From Morchella semilibera (Eukaryota; Ascomycota; Pezizomycetes; Pezizales; Morchellaceae), in the NCBI GenBank assembly GCA_009192285.1, contig CM018608.1:886201-950200 (forward strand): a DNA stretch of 64,000 nucleotides, given 5' to 3'. The translations under genes and the position numbers were made by a program. Shown piece by piece: positions 33,911-47,453 of this stretch (the stretch's first letter is position 1; each line of letters begins with the position of its first letter). The notes under the pieces were generated by a model that was not told the DNA's origin, did not search any database, and saw only the letters and a program-made list of their open reading frames with translations.

Positions 33911-36900
33911 GGAGGGTTCCCTTTACATTGGGTTACTCTGCATAAGTATATTCATACATCATTTGGGGATGTAGATGCTCTACTCCACATCTATTAAAAA
34001 CCAATATATCTGTCAATCAATACCACATATCTTGTCACGACTGTCAAATCATCCGATGAAGGTTGACGTTACTTGAATTATTGTACTCCGATTGGGTAAG
34101 TGCACATGTTGTCCGACTGCATACATAAGTACATGTATGTTGTCCAATACCGCAATATTGGCACATCCAACGCTTAGACGATATATTACCAGGGATGCGC
34201 CGAGTATAGTCTCGGCGGTATGACTGCCCCCGGCGGGATTAAAAATTCGACGAAAGGGTAGGATGTATTGTATGTATTTAGGTATGTACTACATGTATGT
34301 ACTACGGTATCACTACATGTATTTCCCCCCCCCCCCCTTTGTGCTCCACCATGGCTCCACTTAATTTTTATTTTTTTTTCTTGCTCTTTGAGGTCGGTGT
34401 AGGCGGTGTTGATACCGAGTGGCAACAAAACCAAGCAGTTCTTGAAAGAAACTGAGTTACAAGGATATTTTTTTTCTTTGGTTGCTTATTACGTCGGTTT
34501 GCAGGAGGCCCATCGATTTATTGCTGGCCCCTAATATCTACTTGAGATAATGCGACTTCCACTTCGCACGTGCCCACCCCGCATTGGAGAACACAATAGG
34601 CCCTTTGCGCAAAAGACTCCGGAGTCTTTTTCTGCTTGTATGATTGGTTGATGGGAGGATAGGCACCAATAAGGTTACTGGCGCAGTTCTAGAAACCTTC
34701 CCTTGTGGTTGTTACACAAAGGGGATGTTTGCCTAGCTGCTTTGGCCGCCCACCCACTCTTGAGTCGGGGTTCTAGAAGCCTGTTTTCGCCCCCCAAATG
34801 TCTTACGCCGGCCGGCTATGGAGATTCACCATTAGGACCAACCGGCCTAGCCCTAAGCGTGCTGGAAAAGAGGGAGATGTTTTATTGCAAGCCAGCTGCT
34901 TTTTACATACTTAGAAAGGGCCAAAAAGAGGCAATAGTCCAATTATGGCAAACAGAATTGGTATAGATACACATGTCCATTCGATGCTACTGGCTACCTA
35001 GCTTTACCAGAAACGTGAAGCCTACATACATATCTGGAAGGACCCTTATCAACCGTCATATCTGCCTACCTACCGCCTACTGGATGTAGGAGAAAATGCG
35101 AATCACTTAATAGTGCCATTTATCTGGGCCCGGCCAAGCTGTCAGGATGGTCTATGTAGCCAAAGACAGGATAGCTCGTCTTTACGTCCTTCCCCTTAGA
35201 GACATTATCATAGGGCGATACTTGGGTCTCTTTCGCCGATTAGAAATCGCCCTAACCCGTTTTCCAGAAACCTGACTTTCAAGTAGGACGTGCTGCTGAG
35301 GCAACGAATAGAGTAGGATAAAAAACTACGATATATATAGCCATATACCCAAATAATAGGGCGTCTTAGGAAGCCGTTATATACATGACGACAGATAATG
35401 TGCTAGGCATATGTTGTGACGATATCGTATCGGGACATACATACATATCATCGCCCAGCTATCACAAATACCAGGTTCATGAGGTCTCTGAATAGTGAAC
35501 GTGCATACACAATGACTGCTTCCCAAGAAATTACATGTCTTGCCACGGTGTCGCAACTGACCATGGCACCAAGGGCCGGTCCTATCACAGGTCAGAGGGC
35601 CAACATGTTGTGAACAAAAAATACCTCTTTTTCTACCTGCAGTTGTTAGTAGGTACATGAGGAGAGAAAGCCTATCGGTTGCGACCAGAGACCAAATTTT
35701 GATGGTACGCGTACAGTCCAAAACTGGCTAGAAAAGGGTTCTTTTAACTAAAACAAATAAAGACTCCATGCAGTGATCACATCTCATTGATGATCCTATT
35801 TAGGACCATGTTACCCATATATACACACATATATAATACAGGCATCTCCCACATTCTGTTGGTGATGAGAATTCAAAAAATCGGTTTAGTCTATCTGATC
35901 ACGCGTCATGACGAATTTAGGATAAACCTGTCGGAGATTTAGACGCCTTGAGAGCGTCCCTGTAGTACTCACGGGCATATATTTTGCGTCTTTGCCATAT
36001 AACAAAAGAATGCTTGCTTCGACTGTCCCTGAAGTGTGCAGGAAATCTTCGGCTAGTACCGTCAATTCATACCTGCATATTACTTCTATAGTCTAGGTCA
36101 AAGGGGGTATCGTTGAAAGCCTTGCTGACCTGTGTGGCATTTGTATAAGCCGACTGGTTGGGTTAGTCTAGCTCGTGTTGAATTAAGAGGCTGGATCCAA
36201 TTGGTGGCATTGCACATTATCACCAGTGAAGGCGAGTGAGGTTTCATGATCCGCGTCCGAACTCTGAGTTACTAATCAAAAAAAAATACAAAGAAAAATA
36301 ACAACAAACACAAAATCACGGCCACTAAGACGATCGCTATTGAAGAATGGATATGATATAGCTATATAGGTAGGGTCTATCCAGGTGGCATGTTGGTAGT
36401 ACAATTCGTTTAATAATTGGAGGGAAACAACTATCCTGGGACTGCATCTTGAGACTGGAAACAAGACAGCTCACAATCAGCATTGAACATTTTTGGGATA
36501 GGTCTCAAGATCCATATCATACTAACAGTTATCCTCTTTTTAGACTGTTCAACAGAGTAATAGGGGTGTCTTGACTGGTTTTATTCACATTAAATTAGCC
36601 CCCCCCACCCCTTATCGCCTGTTGAAATGCCACAAGGGCCAGTGTAACCAAAAAGCCTTGACAATTGTATCAAGTTTTTAATTCCGGGTTGCGGATTTAA
36701 CTATTAAGACACGACGGGACCTGGACAAGTCTTGTCTACATGTAGTTATTTCGTTTTCCGTGTTCATCCCTAGATTATGGATATGTTATCCATCAAAACG
36801 CGACGTTTGCAGATCACAACATGCAGAGGATGGTCCCCGTGCTCGGGAATAAGATTGAAAAAAGATTCGAAGCTGATATTAACTGTACTATATTGGTACT

Positions 36901-39900
36901 AGCGGTGAATAATTCAGCTCGACGAGCCCTCTTCCAAACGTGTAGTACAGGAACCCCCCCCTTCCCCCCCCCCCCCCCCCAGCTAAACTCTCGTCTCATT
37001 TCTAATTGAACCATCTATCTACACACGACTGGCTAAAGAAGCTTCAAAAACAGGAAAACCCTTAGGATCACCATAACAAGGCCCGTGGATGCATATGCAC
37101 CCCAGACGCAATTTTTTTATGGTGGACCGGGTCGGCATACTTTCAAATTCTAGCGCTTTGTGCGGTCTTTTTTTTTTTTTTTTTTTCACCCAGCCCGTTC
37201 TCAAAGCGTCAGGATTCCACGAGGATCATCTCGATAGAATCCGAACCGCTCGTGCTACTACTACCACCCACCGCACAAAATGCCGACTTTCGATACCGTT
37301 CCACGCCTAGAGCGGAACCCCCTCAACGCCGAACCACTCCCGATACATTTTCTAGGCACATTACTAATGCACCATGCCATGCCATAGACTTATGGAATTG
37401 TGTGGTAGCTCACGTACACTATGTAGGCTGTATATTGCTCTGTGTACAGCTTGCAATGCCTGTGTAGATTGGTTGACATGTGTAACGAGCAAAAGCATTT
37501 ACCGGTCCCCCCTCTTATCGGCCCATTTACTCCTGATCCCCCCCCCCCTCCCCACTATACCCGAGCTTTCCGCTTTATATTCCGGCGCGGATCCATGCAG
37601 AGATGAACTTATTGTCGTCTGTAGCTTCTTATCCGAGTGCTCAAACTTCTCCTAGCTTCCCCACATATCTACTTTACGTTTAATTGGGGTACAGCAGGGG
37701 GAGAGAAGGCTGTTGGTATGGGTAGCTACCCTGAGATGTCACTCAGTGCTAGCATATAAAGTAAGTCAAGACCCTAAAGTCCTATGGAAAGCATAAGATT
37801 TATAAACTGTGCTTCTGGCCTTAAATTTGAGCAGCGTGATAACCCTGTAGATTGGGCCCCAATGATTACCCGCCATGTTGAGCTACTATAGAGCCCTAAC
37901 CCGTTCGGTCTAATTGCGCCTGTACATGTGTGGCCGGAGGTTTTGCGTGTAGCCATCCGGGTACTTGATGTGTCCGGGCACCAACTCCGAAGTACTCTCC
38001 TACGCACTTCGGCGCTTCCACTAGGGTAACCCTACGGTCCCTGTTAACCCTAATCTATAATACTGTCGTTAACTGTGGGTGCTTACAATTCTCCGGCGCC
38101 CCGTCAAAGCGGGCCGTGACGGTATGGCTAGGGTAGGAGCAGGTGACTCAAGTGAGGCACCAATCTAAGTAACCGACATCATCCCCCCCCCCCCCTTTCA
38201 ACTGAGGGAGTACAAGAGGAGAGGAGGATTCCGGGAGTTCGACTGTATGGAGACTTTACCCCAAAGTCTGACAAGGCTCAGCACATCTCTCGCCACTGCA
38301 GACAGGCCATCGACTGAAGCGCCAGTTGGCACAGCTTTAATGATTTATAGTGGAGAGACTTTAGAGAACTGCCCGGCCAAAGCCATAGCTAGAGTCTACG
38401 GCCTGTCATTCCACATGGACAAAATAGGGATAGGACGTGCACTCTCCATGACACGCTTTGGAGCTCGGATGATGGACACTTCATGGTGTGGATGAGCTAT
38501 ATATGAAACCATTCTAGAATGCTGCTGGCCTTGTTCCAGCCTAAGCCTAGTTGCTGTGTGATGTTGGCTAGATCACGTGAAAGCGTAGGAAAGTGGTTGA
38601 AAGTATCACGTGTGGGGGCGGAGGGGGCCTGAGAATGAAGACTACAATTACATACGATATCATGGACCCATGGTATACAGCATTAGGGATTTGAGGCCCT
38701 TGAACGGACATCATATCATGTATAGCCTCAATGGTTTGGAAACGCACTTGAGCCACGAGTAGTTTGGACTTTGCTGTCTTTTTTAGGGTTCAAATCCATG
38801 AAACAACTCCTGCAACATGCCTGGTTCGCATGAAAGAGAACCCCCGCAAAAGGCTCCAACTGAGAATAATAATAATGCAGAGCAAGCCCCCCCCGGGTAA
38901 GCTACATACTCCTCCCACCACCGAGCTAGATTCCCCCCCCAAAAAAATCAATGACAAGTGTCTCTATTAACTAGGGCAGGTCGAAAAAAAAAGGGGGTCC
39001 ACATATAGCATGAACTGAGTGTTAATTGACCATGATATATATATATATGTATGTTTGGTTTCAAACAAACCGTTTTCTGTCAAACTCTACGAGAGCCCAT
39101 GACAGGTGACCGGGTCGGGAGCTATTACGTAAATGAAATGCGAGTGATGTTTTATGACCGAGAACTTGTGAGACAGGCCTGCTGGTTCCGGGCACCACGA
39201 GCCAAGAGGCTCCGTAAAGCCATTTTGCTCCTTCTCAGGAACCAGCTACTCGTCCGATAGAGGGACGGGGAGGCGCTTCTGCATTGCATGTCTTTATAAG
39301 GCCCCCCCCCCCCCGGGCTTCAGAGCGGGTGTTTGTGGTGCACAGCCCTAAGCAAAAGAATTTATAGACTCGACCGAGTGTTGTTGTTGTCTTAATTGAG
39401 TTTGGGTGTCCCCCCCCCCCCATATAATATCTTACTATATAGCTTTTGAGATGGCCCCACGATTGGCAGGGTCTCTCCACCATCGGACGGACCTGCCCTA
39501 GCCACGCGCGGCCGGGCATGACAGAGAATATCTGGGGCCCATTATATACATACCTAGCTATAATATCGCCATCTCATTGAAGGGGGCGCAAATAAGCCTC
39601 AACCAGCCAGCCCCCCCCCCTCCCCCCATGCGGGTACAACTTTGCGGGGTACATGCATAGGGGTAGATGGAAGATGGATAGATGGAAAAGTGCGGAGGGA
39701 GGAGGGAAGGAGGGGAAGTTGTGGAAGGCCCCGGCCGACAACATGAAAGGGCAGGCCCGGAACCTCAAAGATCCGGGGAATTGCAGTTTCAACCCCCCAT
39801 CATGAGGTCTCCGTACGCGCGCGCGGGCAGTGGTGCATACAACCAACCAACCACTAGTCCACTCCCCACTTCTTCAACAACAAATAACAACAACAACAAC

Positions 39901-41156
39901 CTCCCCAACACCCGACCGCCACCTACCTACCCTACCTACCCTCCCGATCCCCTCCAAGGATCCGCAAGAAGAGTTAGGGTTGGCACGGAAAAATGGAGGA
40001 AAAAAAGAAAGGAAAAAAAAAAGGAAAAGAAAAAAAAAAAAAAGACTTACGCCATGGTTCGACATCCTTCCTACGAGGGATACCTTCCCCCGGGAGCCCC
40101 CGAGACCTCTGGAGGGTGCCGCAATATGTATGCAGCTAAACTTGCATCCGCAGAAGATCGAGCCGGCGGTAGGGCGTGCCTGGCTTGAATATACAATGTA
40201 TAGTATGTGTGTAGTACACGGGGCGGGCGGGCGGGACTGGAGAGCGCCGGCCCACACGGCCACTATATACATCTGCAGTATAGCACAGCGAGCGGCCACT
40301 ATATGCATCTAGCACAATACATACATTCCCCGCAGTCCATCTAGCTACACACATAGTCCCCAAACTGTATAACTAAAGTGAACCCAGTCAAGAGGGAGTA
40401 AAAAGAAAAAAGGGGGAGAGAAAAGGCCGAGTGACAATCCATGAGCCACCCCGTCACACGAAATCACTCGACCCGTAAACTGAAAAAAAAAAAAAAAAAA
40501 GGGGGAGGGGATACGTTACCCACTATACTATACCGACTTACTTACCGCCATCCCACGTCCTTACGATCTTTCTATGGCCCCGCGCAATCAAAACCACGCA
40601 ACCCTAAAATGAAAAAAAAAAAAGAAAATTAAGCTTTACCCCCCCGGCCCCCCGGCCCCCACCACCACCGTACATCCGCGCTCCGGATAAGGAGAGCTCC
40701 TACATATTCTGCACCCAACAATACCTGGGGCGGACGGTACTCGAGCTGGATTGTATACACCCAAGTGCTAGGCGGCGGGATGGGATAGTACTCCCACCTT
40801 CTAGCAGATACGATATGGATAGCGGGATATTTCTCTGTGCGACTCTTCCAGCCGTTCGCGAAATGAGTGGGGATAAAATTTATAGCCCGGTCGGACAAGC
40901 ATTATGAAATACCCAATACGCCCCGCCGCACTCTAGTAGCTCACCCGCGCAACAGCCCATGAGAAATGCGCCGAAACTCCGTATTTTAACTTTTATCATT
41001 CACACTATTTAGAAGATCTCACCACCGCCGACTCCCATCATCGAGTAAAAAAAAAGGATCCTTTTACATACTGGCTTATAGCCACTCTATCTACACTTTT
41101 AAATAAATACAAAGAAGAGAGAGGGAAAAAACGCTATATACATACCACACAATCCC

Positions 41157-42743
41157 CTACCCCCTCCCTGTTATAACCTGCAAGCCACCCATAAATGGCC
41201 ACAGCACCTCTGGCACCCTCACTCCCACGCCCTCCACATACCCATACTCCAACAATGCAATCAGCATCCTGGGTACCGCCACCGCCGTCCCATTCAGCGT
41301 CCATGGGTACCCCCGACCGCCCGACTGCATCTTCACCCTCGTATCCAGACGCCGCGACTGGTAGTCCGTGCAGTTGCTGAGACTCGACACCTCCCCCCAC
41401 GGGTCCTTGCCCGCACGCGAGGGCATGTACACCTCGATGTCGATCTTCCTGCACGCGCTTGCGCCCAAGTCTTGGGTCGGCATCTCTAGCACCCGCCCAT
41501 AGAGCCCCAGGCTCTCTATGAGGCCCTGCTGAAACGTCAGCATCTCCTGGAACACCTGCTCCGCCACCGAGTCGGGGGACGGCATGATATCACCGCCCTG
41601 GTCGCCGGCGGCGTCAACTTCGTCGGCGGGAGTCCAGGCGAAGAGCTCGACTTTTGTGAACTCGTGCACGCGGTAGAGGCCCTTGCTCTCAACGCCACGC
41701 GCACCTGCCTCGGCACGATATGCGCGTCCGGCGCCAACGAGCTTGAGTGGAAGCTCCGCCGACTCAAAGACACGGTTTGCGCCCAGGCCCGCCAATGGGA
41801 TCTCTGCGGTGCCGGCGAGGGAATGGGGGATTTTCCCGTCGGCAGAGGACTCAAGTGCGTAGACCTGCTGCTCGCCGTTGGTATCGCGCGGGCGGAAGCC
41901 TGCGGCGGAGGCAATGTGCGAGTAGACGATGCTAGGCGGGGAGACGGGGCGGAAGCCGGCGGCGCGCGCGCGAGTCAAGGCGTAGTTGACGAGCGCCTGC
42001 TCGAGGAGGACAAGATCGTCGAGGAGGTAATACCAGCCCCAGCCGCTGACGGTGCCGGCGGAGGTGAAGTCGAGGAGATTGAGCTCTGCGCCGATGTCGG
42101 TGTGGGACTTCTTAGAGGCCCAGTCGGTGCTAGTAGCTAGGCCCTCGTTGATATAGCCGAGGAGGCGGGGTTCGGCGCCGACGGGGCTTTGCACGTGCGT
42201 GCGGTTCGGGAGGGTGAGTGCCAGGTTATGTAGCTCCTCATCGAGCGCCGACTCGGACTCGGTTATGGCGGCGATCTGGTCCTTGAGCTGCTTTGCGGAG
42301 GCGTGGAGTTCCGGCGGGGGTGGGGCATGGTGCTCATGCGCATATGACCTGATGCTGGAGACGACGGCATTCTTCTGCTCACGGGCGGAGCGGGCGGCAT
42401 TTTCGAGGGCAGTGAGCTCTGAGTGGAGGGAGACGATGCGGGCGGGGTAGGAGGAGAGGCCGGGGTAGTTGCGGTTGACGCAATTTTGGGTATGGTAGTC
42501 CGCGGCATCACGAATGAGACGGAGGGGGGGCCTCTGCTTGGGCGCTGTTGGAGGGGGCGATGCCTTGGGCGCCGCCGCTGCTGCTGCTGGTGGGTGTGTG
42601 TCTGAGGTGGTAGTATTCTCGGTAGAGAAGAAACGACGACTACCAATTCCACCGGTGATAGAAGAGGAAAGAGATGAGCAGGAGACCCTTAGGGGCTTCC
42701 CCAAATGCCGGGAGAGTCTCAAGATCATCATGATGGCGATCAA
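41157..42743 (-). CDS. Mitochondrial seryl-tRNA synthetase, 528 aa
   Basis: Class II aminoacyl-tRNA synthetase charging mitochondrial tRNA-Ser; fungal counterpart of yeast Dia4. Single uninterrupted frame. The N-terminus is rich in Arg, Ser and Leu with few acids, as in a mitochondrial presequence, followed by a Pro/Ala linker. A helical-arm region of heptad character (about residues 100-180, around L-H-S-E-L-T-A-L-E-N) matches the tRNA-binding arm. Then come the class II core features: T-A-E-I-P-L-A-G, motif 2 around G-A-G-R-A-Y-R-A-E-A-G and Y-R-V-H-E-F-T-K-V-E (about 335-365), S-N-C-T-D-Y-Q-S-R-R, and motif 3 N-G-T-A-V-A-V-P-R-M-L-I-A-L-L-E (about 478-495). The length fits a mitochondrial SerRS. 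A second Met at residue 5 or 6 is an alternative start. The ATG lies beside a GAC trinucleotide repeat on the plus strand. It has no gene neighbour within 9 kb on either side. Confidence 0.93.
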   Translation of the reverse strand: MIAIMMILRLSRHLGKPLRVSCSSLSSSITGGIGSRRFFSTENTTTSDTHPPAAAAAAPKASPPPTAPKQRPPLRLIRDAADYHTQNCVNRNYPGLSSYPARIVSLHSELTALENAARSAREQKNAVVSSIRSYAHEHHAPPPPELHASAKQLKDQIAAITESESALDEELHNLALTLPNRTHVQSPVGAEPRLLGYINEGLATSTDWASKKSHTDIGAELNLLDFTSAGTVSGWGWYYLLDDLVLLEQALVNYALTRARAAGFRPVSPPSIVYSHIASAAGFRPRDTNGEQQVYALESSADGKIPHSLAGTAEIPLAGLGANRVFESAELPLKLVGAGRAYRAEAGARGVESKGLYRVHEFTKVELFAWTPADEVDAAGDQGGDIMPSPDSVAEQVFQEMLTFQQGLIESLGLYGRVLEMPTQDLGASACRKIDIEVYMPSRAGKDPWGEVSSLSNCTDYQSRRLDTRVKMQSGGRGYPWTLNGTAVAVPRMLIALLEYGYVEGVGVRVPEVLWPFMGGLQVITGRG

Positions 42744-43441
42744 TTGTGGACGACGACGACGACGGCGACGTCAAGGTTCTGCTTCTGCGTTTTGGCGGGG
42801 GGGATCCCTGAATCGATAATGGTTGTGATGATGGAGCCTCAATCACCAGATATCATTCGCTGAATAATACTGGCAGGGCCGGCAACAACACCGCAAAGGG
42901 GTTCCAGGTATAGCATCAAAAAGAAAAAAAAAAAAGAAAAACCAAGCCTATATTCTTGAATCAATGAGAGCTAATAAAAAATAACGGAAGGTGTATGTAT
43001 TCAAATTAATCAGGTTATGCATATGTTTTAAAAATTCTGCATGAACACCGGCGGCATTGGCAATCCAAGTCATTGGACGTATTTCTCGGCCGAGGAGTCA
43101 AAAGTCCGGTTACAACTTCCGTCAGGTCGATCAAGCAACTCATTCGGATAATTCTGTATAATTATCTATAGATAAATAAATAAATAAATAATAAATAAAT
43201 CTCTCCTATCCCCACCGAGGAGATGAACATATAAAAAAAGAAATGACCAACAACTGTGGCTTTGATTCCCAATCCCAATGTGAAGGAAGGTATTGCCTCG
43301 TCTCATGAGTGCCGGAGGGGTTGATCAATTCATGCAATTCATGGTGGTTGTTGTGTTACTCAGTGAAGCCGTGAAAAGCCGGTGGAGTTAGAAAGTTGAT
43401 CCGAACTCGATCCTTGATTGAGCCGGAGATAAGTTATGTAG

Positions 43442-43858
43442 TTAGGAGGAAGAAGAAGGTGATGGTGATGGTGATGATGATGAAGATGATGATGATGAAG
43501 AAGAGGTAGATGTGTAAGTAGTTTTGGAGTGCGGTCTCTTAACCACCCTGATCGGCCACTTGTCCTTATAAGACGCGCGTACATATGTTTTTAACTCTTG
43601 AGGTTGATAAAAATATACAATTTTCACCGGAAGTTCCAAGTATAGTACAGACGTTTCGTCATGGCAGGTGCATGCTCTTGCAGGGCATGATAGCTTTTTT
43701 GTTTTTCTTTTCGTGGAATTTCTTATGGACGGAGTTGGGATGTATCGATCGTGGTGAAAGTGAGACAGTGCCGAGGATATATGAATCGAGTGATATTTTA
43801 TGAACTTGTCTGGTCGTTGCCGAAGTAGCCACTCTTTGATGGTGGGAGGTGAGACCAT
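43442..43858 (-). CDS. Possible 138-aa protein with C-terminal serine tract, unrecognised
   Basis: I do not recognise the product and the call is weak. The first 110 residues have a mixed, basic, protein-like composition, including a short stretch L-E-L-P-V-K-I-V-Y-F-Y and a C-x-C-H group. The last 30 are almost all Ser/Pro, encoded by a TCA/TCT trinucleotide repeat. No intron, TATA box or strong start context was found (the base at -3 is G). It could be a real small gene, an exon, or a chance frame across a microsatellite. Confidence 0.22.
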   Translation of the reverse strand: MVSPPTIKEWLLRQRPDKFIKYHSIHISSALSHFHHDRYIPTPSIRNSTKRKTKKLSCPARACTCHDETSVLYLELPVKIVYFYQPQELKTYVRASYKDKWPIRVVKRPHSKTTYTSTSSSSSSSSSSSPSPSPSSSS

Positions 43859-46800
43859 CTCTCTAGAGATTTTTGGGGAAAAACAAGGTAAGGTTTTTAG
43901 ACTGGGTTTTAGACACCCGTACTTTGGGGATAGGAATTAATTGTTTGGAAGACCTGGTACATGTAATTAGTAGATGAAGATATACTACAACTTTCGCTCA
44001 AAGAAACTATATGAAAAGCTGTAGAATACCCAAATACAGTACATACACGCAGCTCATCTCAGGGTAATACCCCGCGAAAGATTAGAGTTCTCATCGCACA
44101 AGTATCCGGAACCGCCAAGCTTCATTTACATAGAATTAACCCCCCATTGAAACCCTATCCCCAAAGGGCACGACCACCTATCCCCCCCTCTCAATCTCCC
44201 GTCCCCATTTCCGCCCTCATCTCTCCTCCAAACCCTTATCCCGGCCCTATGAATACCATCACAACTATCACCGACGAAGCCATCGCCAACGGCGTAATCA
44301 TCGCCAGTCAATTGCGGATTGATAATGATAGGGTAATACAACGAGTGCATGTATAGCACCGCTACTTAAGTACACACCGCGTGTGTTTTCCGCCCCTTGC
44401 CGGACTGCCCTAACCGTTCCACCCATTTCCGTGCCCCCCCCCCCCCCCCGCTGTCCCTCTCCTCAACCACATACCAGCATATCATGCTAGCTAACCAATA
44501 ACCATAAAAAGATATCCCTCAATTCTTTTCTCAGGATGTTATTCTATACGTTACTCCGGTTCTCTAGAATCCGCAAATCACCACGGCATTAGCCGTCCAC
44601 CAACCACTAATCCGTAGGAAAAGGCCTTTACTAAACGGCTCAATGCAACTGGCCCTTTCTACTAACTACATACATGCAACTACCAAAAAACTCCCAACTG
44701 AGCAGAGACAACTCCTGTCTCGGCTTCATCCACCTCCGTCTTTGCCCGCACCCCAGGACCACTAAACTGGTCAACTGGTGATAATAGTAGGCTGGTTCTA
44801 TTAACTGGCTAGGTAATCGCTCGCAGACAATAGTAAAGTTAGAGTAGACAGATCCTTGAGACGTACGTCGAACTAAGTACTTTGAGCGCATTCGATACTG
44901 GACAGGTATAAAATTAAAGGGCCATTGCCGATCAATATCAAAGTCACTATCATCCAATAAACCCAACTACCGGTCCAGACGCCAAAAAATTAACCACTGA
45001 AGTCTTCCATCAAAAGTAAAAAAGAAAGGGAAAGAAAGAGAGGGAAAAAAAAAAAAAAATCCCACAAACCAGAACTAACTACCGACCTTACCTGCCGGTT
45101 CTGCGATACCAATATCTCCACGAGCGCCAAATCCCAGGCCCTAGACCTACCCACCCACATGTACACTTGATCATGAGCCCTCAACCACTTTTTTTTTTTT
45201 TTTTCCTTCCCTCTCCTTTCAGCTCACCGGCGATATTGCCGTTTCCAATTACTAAATCTTGAAGGCATTCTCTCTCTCTAGGCCGGGATGGGCGATCTCG
45301 AAACAAAAACGACTATTCCGGCTAGTTGCTTCTAGGGGGGGGGTTCAAGTATGTTCAGCTGGCAACAGACAGGCCTCTATGGACCTAACCACCGACATAA
45401 TTGCAGGAGCGTAATTAAACGAAAAGTGGGGGCCTGCACGCCGAAACGTATGATGTCTGTTCGGCGAGGACCACGATCCGGTGGATGAAGGAGGAAGCAA
45501 GATCAGATTCGGGAGTCCGAGTCGGCGACTGGAGATTGGAGATTCCGCAGCAGTATGTACTTACATGTAGCAGTAGTGCCCGGTGGTGGGTGGGTGTGCG
45601 CGTGTAGTGGGTAGCTGGTGGACTGATATCAGTATCGGGTTACATAACCTACCTGCATGGCGGTGGTTAGATTTCGCATTCTAGACTATAGCAGGCGCGA
45701 TTAGGTTAGGTTGGATAAAATGTCCCTTTTTTTTTTCTGCTTTGCTTCTGCCAGCCCACCAGCTGGTTAGCTAGCTAGTGAGAGTTGCAGATGTTCCATT
45801 TCCTGTTCTAGTTTCGATCGTTCATGCCTGGAGAGCGAGCGGCTGAGTAGGGGCTGAAAACATTAATGGGGCGTCATATCATCATTTCTATCACTATATC
45901 AATCATCATATCAATCATCATATCAACCACGGCCCCATGGGCTTAGTTTGTGGATGATGAAGTTTATTACCACGGGGATCTTGGTTGTATGAGATGAGCC
46001 TTTCTTGATTGGACTCGAGGTTAGAGAATTGGGGGAGAGGGGTGGGAAGTATGCAGTTTAATTCTCGATAGCATAGATATAGCATCGTGAGATTAATTAT
46101 TATTATCATTACTGAGACACTTTGACCACCATCGTAGAAGCACATTGGCAACGACCAATGTTACCGACAAACCCACATGTAGTTTGGTGTAAATCCCCAC
46201 AAAACCAGCATGGTCATTGCACACATATTCCACGAGATATCGATAACCCAGTCCGGTACTAGCGCACCAAGATCTAAGCATGTTCAATTATCCAGATCCC
46301 CCCCCCCTCCTCCCTCTCCTCCTCCTTGGCCTCCCCTCCCCGCCTCATTACTCTCTACTGGCATACCAGCAGCGTCCTATGTAAAGTACATGTAGGTCTG
46401 CACAGTGATATCACCAATCAAATCGGCCGCAAGGCAGCATCCATTCCAGCCTCTTTCACAATTGGCCCAGACAGGTCCTCTCCTACATAGCTAACCGAAG
46501 CGAGCGAAAATCCTCTTCAGCCCTATGACGCTCAGCTGAGTTTCCCTATCTGTCTAAGACTCAGACTACCCTAGTGTGTGTCCGAGTGCCATGTCCTTGT
46601 CAATCCTGTGGACCATCATCGACATACCTAGCACATACCTTCTTGATCTCGAGATTCTAGGTACTACCACTACCACTACCGCTACTATCTATACCCATAC
46701 ACTGATTCATACAGAATGGATTCCGGTGGGGGCGGTTGATTGATTGAATGAATGATAATGATTGATTGAAGGTGATGTTTGATTGAAATATTGATTTTCC

Positions 46801-47270
46801 CCCTTCACACCACTCAAATCATCACCCCCGGAGTGTTCCACGGGCTGAAGTTTCCATTAAAAGTCGACACCTCCCAAAGGGGGTTAGTCCCGTGGTTTAA
46901 CTACTGTGCTATATGTACGCACTGTAGTTCAGCCCTACCACACTACTATACACTAGTAACGAAGAGGGGGGGGAGGGATTCTAACGAGGATCATAGGTTC
47001 ATGCAGGTAGCAACAAAGTAACATTTGAAATTAAACAGGGTGGGCCAAGGCATTCTAGCTACATGGTGTTTATCTGCGAGCTCGCAGATTCATCGCAACA
47101 ACGAAACAAACAGGAAGGTAGGTAGGTAGGCAAGGCGCACATACCTACCCTACCTACCTAACTATACCTACCGGTATTGCTGTGCGATATGTACGTGTGT
47201 GTGTGTGTGAGGTATGAGCTTAAACTGCCTGTCCTCTCGGAAGTAGCGAGTACTGGTGGGGCAGTAGCTA

Positions 47271-47453
47271 ACGGGAGCTTGGACAGTGAAAAGTGTCACT
47301 CTCTGTAGCCTGGATAGGGCCGGATAGAGGACCATACAGACAAGCAGACAGACAAATTGGTAGCGGAAGCTTAGACAGTGCCGTGCCAGTGCATGCGTGG
47401 CTGGGATAGGGCCGGGTAGAGAACCATACAGACAGACAGAGAGAGTCGGTAGA
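47271..47453 (+). repeat. Diverged tandem duplication of about 92 bp
   Basis: Unit 1 begins CGGGAGCTTGGACAGTG and unit 2 begins CGGAAGCTTAGACAGTG. Both continue to a shared GGATAGGGCCGG(A/G)TAGAG and ACCATACAGACA block and end in a GGTAG. The middle of each unit is diverged. There is no coding potential. Confidence 0.6.

Larger units (their letters stand above)
32168..41156. other. Gene-poor spacer of about 9 kb
   Basis: No gene is supported. It contains an 8-bp minisatellite (32931-32978) followed by poly(G), the TIR element at 33542-33732, a tRNA-like sequence at about 33811-33910, and poly(C)/poly(G)/poly(A) tracts at about 36953-36980, 37169-37186, 38181-38194, 39301-39314, 39411-39420, 40018-40044 and 40483-40500. 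It also contains an imperfect direct repeat of about 35-40 bp at 40256-40321. Open frames here lack family motifs. Confidence 0.45.

Noticed and set aside
39682-40312. Open frames of 144 to 168 codons on both strands
   Set aside because: Composition is set by poly(A), AAC and CTACC repeats (Lys, Asn and Pro runs on one strand, Phe and Leu on the other); no protein-like stretch.
41664-42140. 158-codon plus-strand frame
   Set aside because: It is antisense to the seryl-tRNA synthetase core, where high GC at third positions keeps the other strand open.
44147-44356. 69-codon plus-strand frame with a protein-like second half
   Set aside because: The first half is Pro/Ser low complexity and no acceptable splice partner was found; support was too thin to list.
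46880-46990. Possible tRNA or hairpin around GTGGTTTAACTACTGTGC
   Set aside because: Only an imperfect ten-base inverted repeat is present; there is no B box or acceptor stem.
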